A stretch of 6,207 nucleotides of DNA from CBFGRU01 sp965651255 (GTDB lineage Bacteria; Planctomycetota; Phycisphaerae; Phycisphaerales; SM1A02). Each line of letters begins with the position of its first letter. Position 1 is the stretch's first letter. The notes beneath the pieces were generated by a model. It was given only the letters and a program-made list of their open reading frames with translations, was not told the DNA's origin and made no database searches. The position numbers and the translations under genes were made by a program. The stretch covers positions 1-6,207 of the forward strand of contig CBFGRU010000192.1 of the NCBI GenBank assembly GCA_965651255.1, given 5' to 3'. Below are positions 6,169 through 6,207 of this stretch, one piece after another.

Positions 6169-6207
6169 CCTCTTGAATACGTTGAGTACGCGGCTCTACC
6201 CAGTTTG

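Noticed and set aside
1..6207. Mobile elements, CRISPR arrays, tRNA or rRNA genes, defence systems
   Set aside because: No direct repeat arrays, transposase or nuclease motifs, or RNA gene signatures were seen on either strand.

Overview
The window looks like chromosomal DNA of a planctomycete, most likely of the Phycisphaerae type. It has moderate to high GC and AGGGAGA-type ribosome binding sites. Two exported proteins end in a (V/I)PAPGA motif, a hydrophobic stretch and an RRRR tail, the PEP-CTERM-like style common in that group. A large secreted Asp-box protein of a family frequent in environmental bacteria sits beside them. The taxonomic call is an inference from style; there is no RNA marker gene here.

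Layout: bases 1-115 are a short leader with no gene. Bases 116-3082 (+) encode a 988-residue secreted double beta-propeller (sortilin/VPS10-like Asp-box family) with a PDZ domain inserted between blades. Bases 3083-3307 are intergenic with two small palindromes. Bases 3308-3994 (+) encode a 228-residue exported protein with a PEP-CTERM-like anchor, followed by a good rho-independent terminator. Bases 4080-5153 (-) encode a 357-residue cobalamin-binding sensor protein that converges on that terminator. Bases 5154-5488 are a divergent control region with a likely leaderless promoter for the cobalamin protein and a structured leader before the next gene. Bases 5489-6136 (+) encode a second exported PEP-CTERM-like protein of 215 residues.

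How the genes relate: three of the four products are secreted or surface-anchored, and two share an identical 13-residue anchor core. The cobalamin protein is the only obvious cytoplasmic regulator. It carries the complete set of residues known from the light sensor CarH but no DNA-binding domain. Nothing in the sequence shows that it controls its neighbours; the genes do not form an operon. No mobile element, CRISPR array, tRNA or rRNA was seen. I see no clearly new multi-gene system; the most unusual items are the HTH-less CarH-like sensor, the PDZ domain buried in the propeller, and the PAP variant of the sorting signal.
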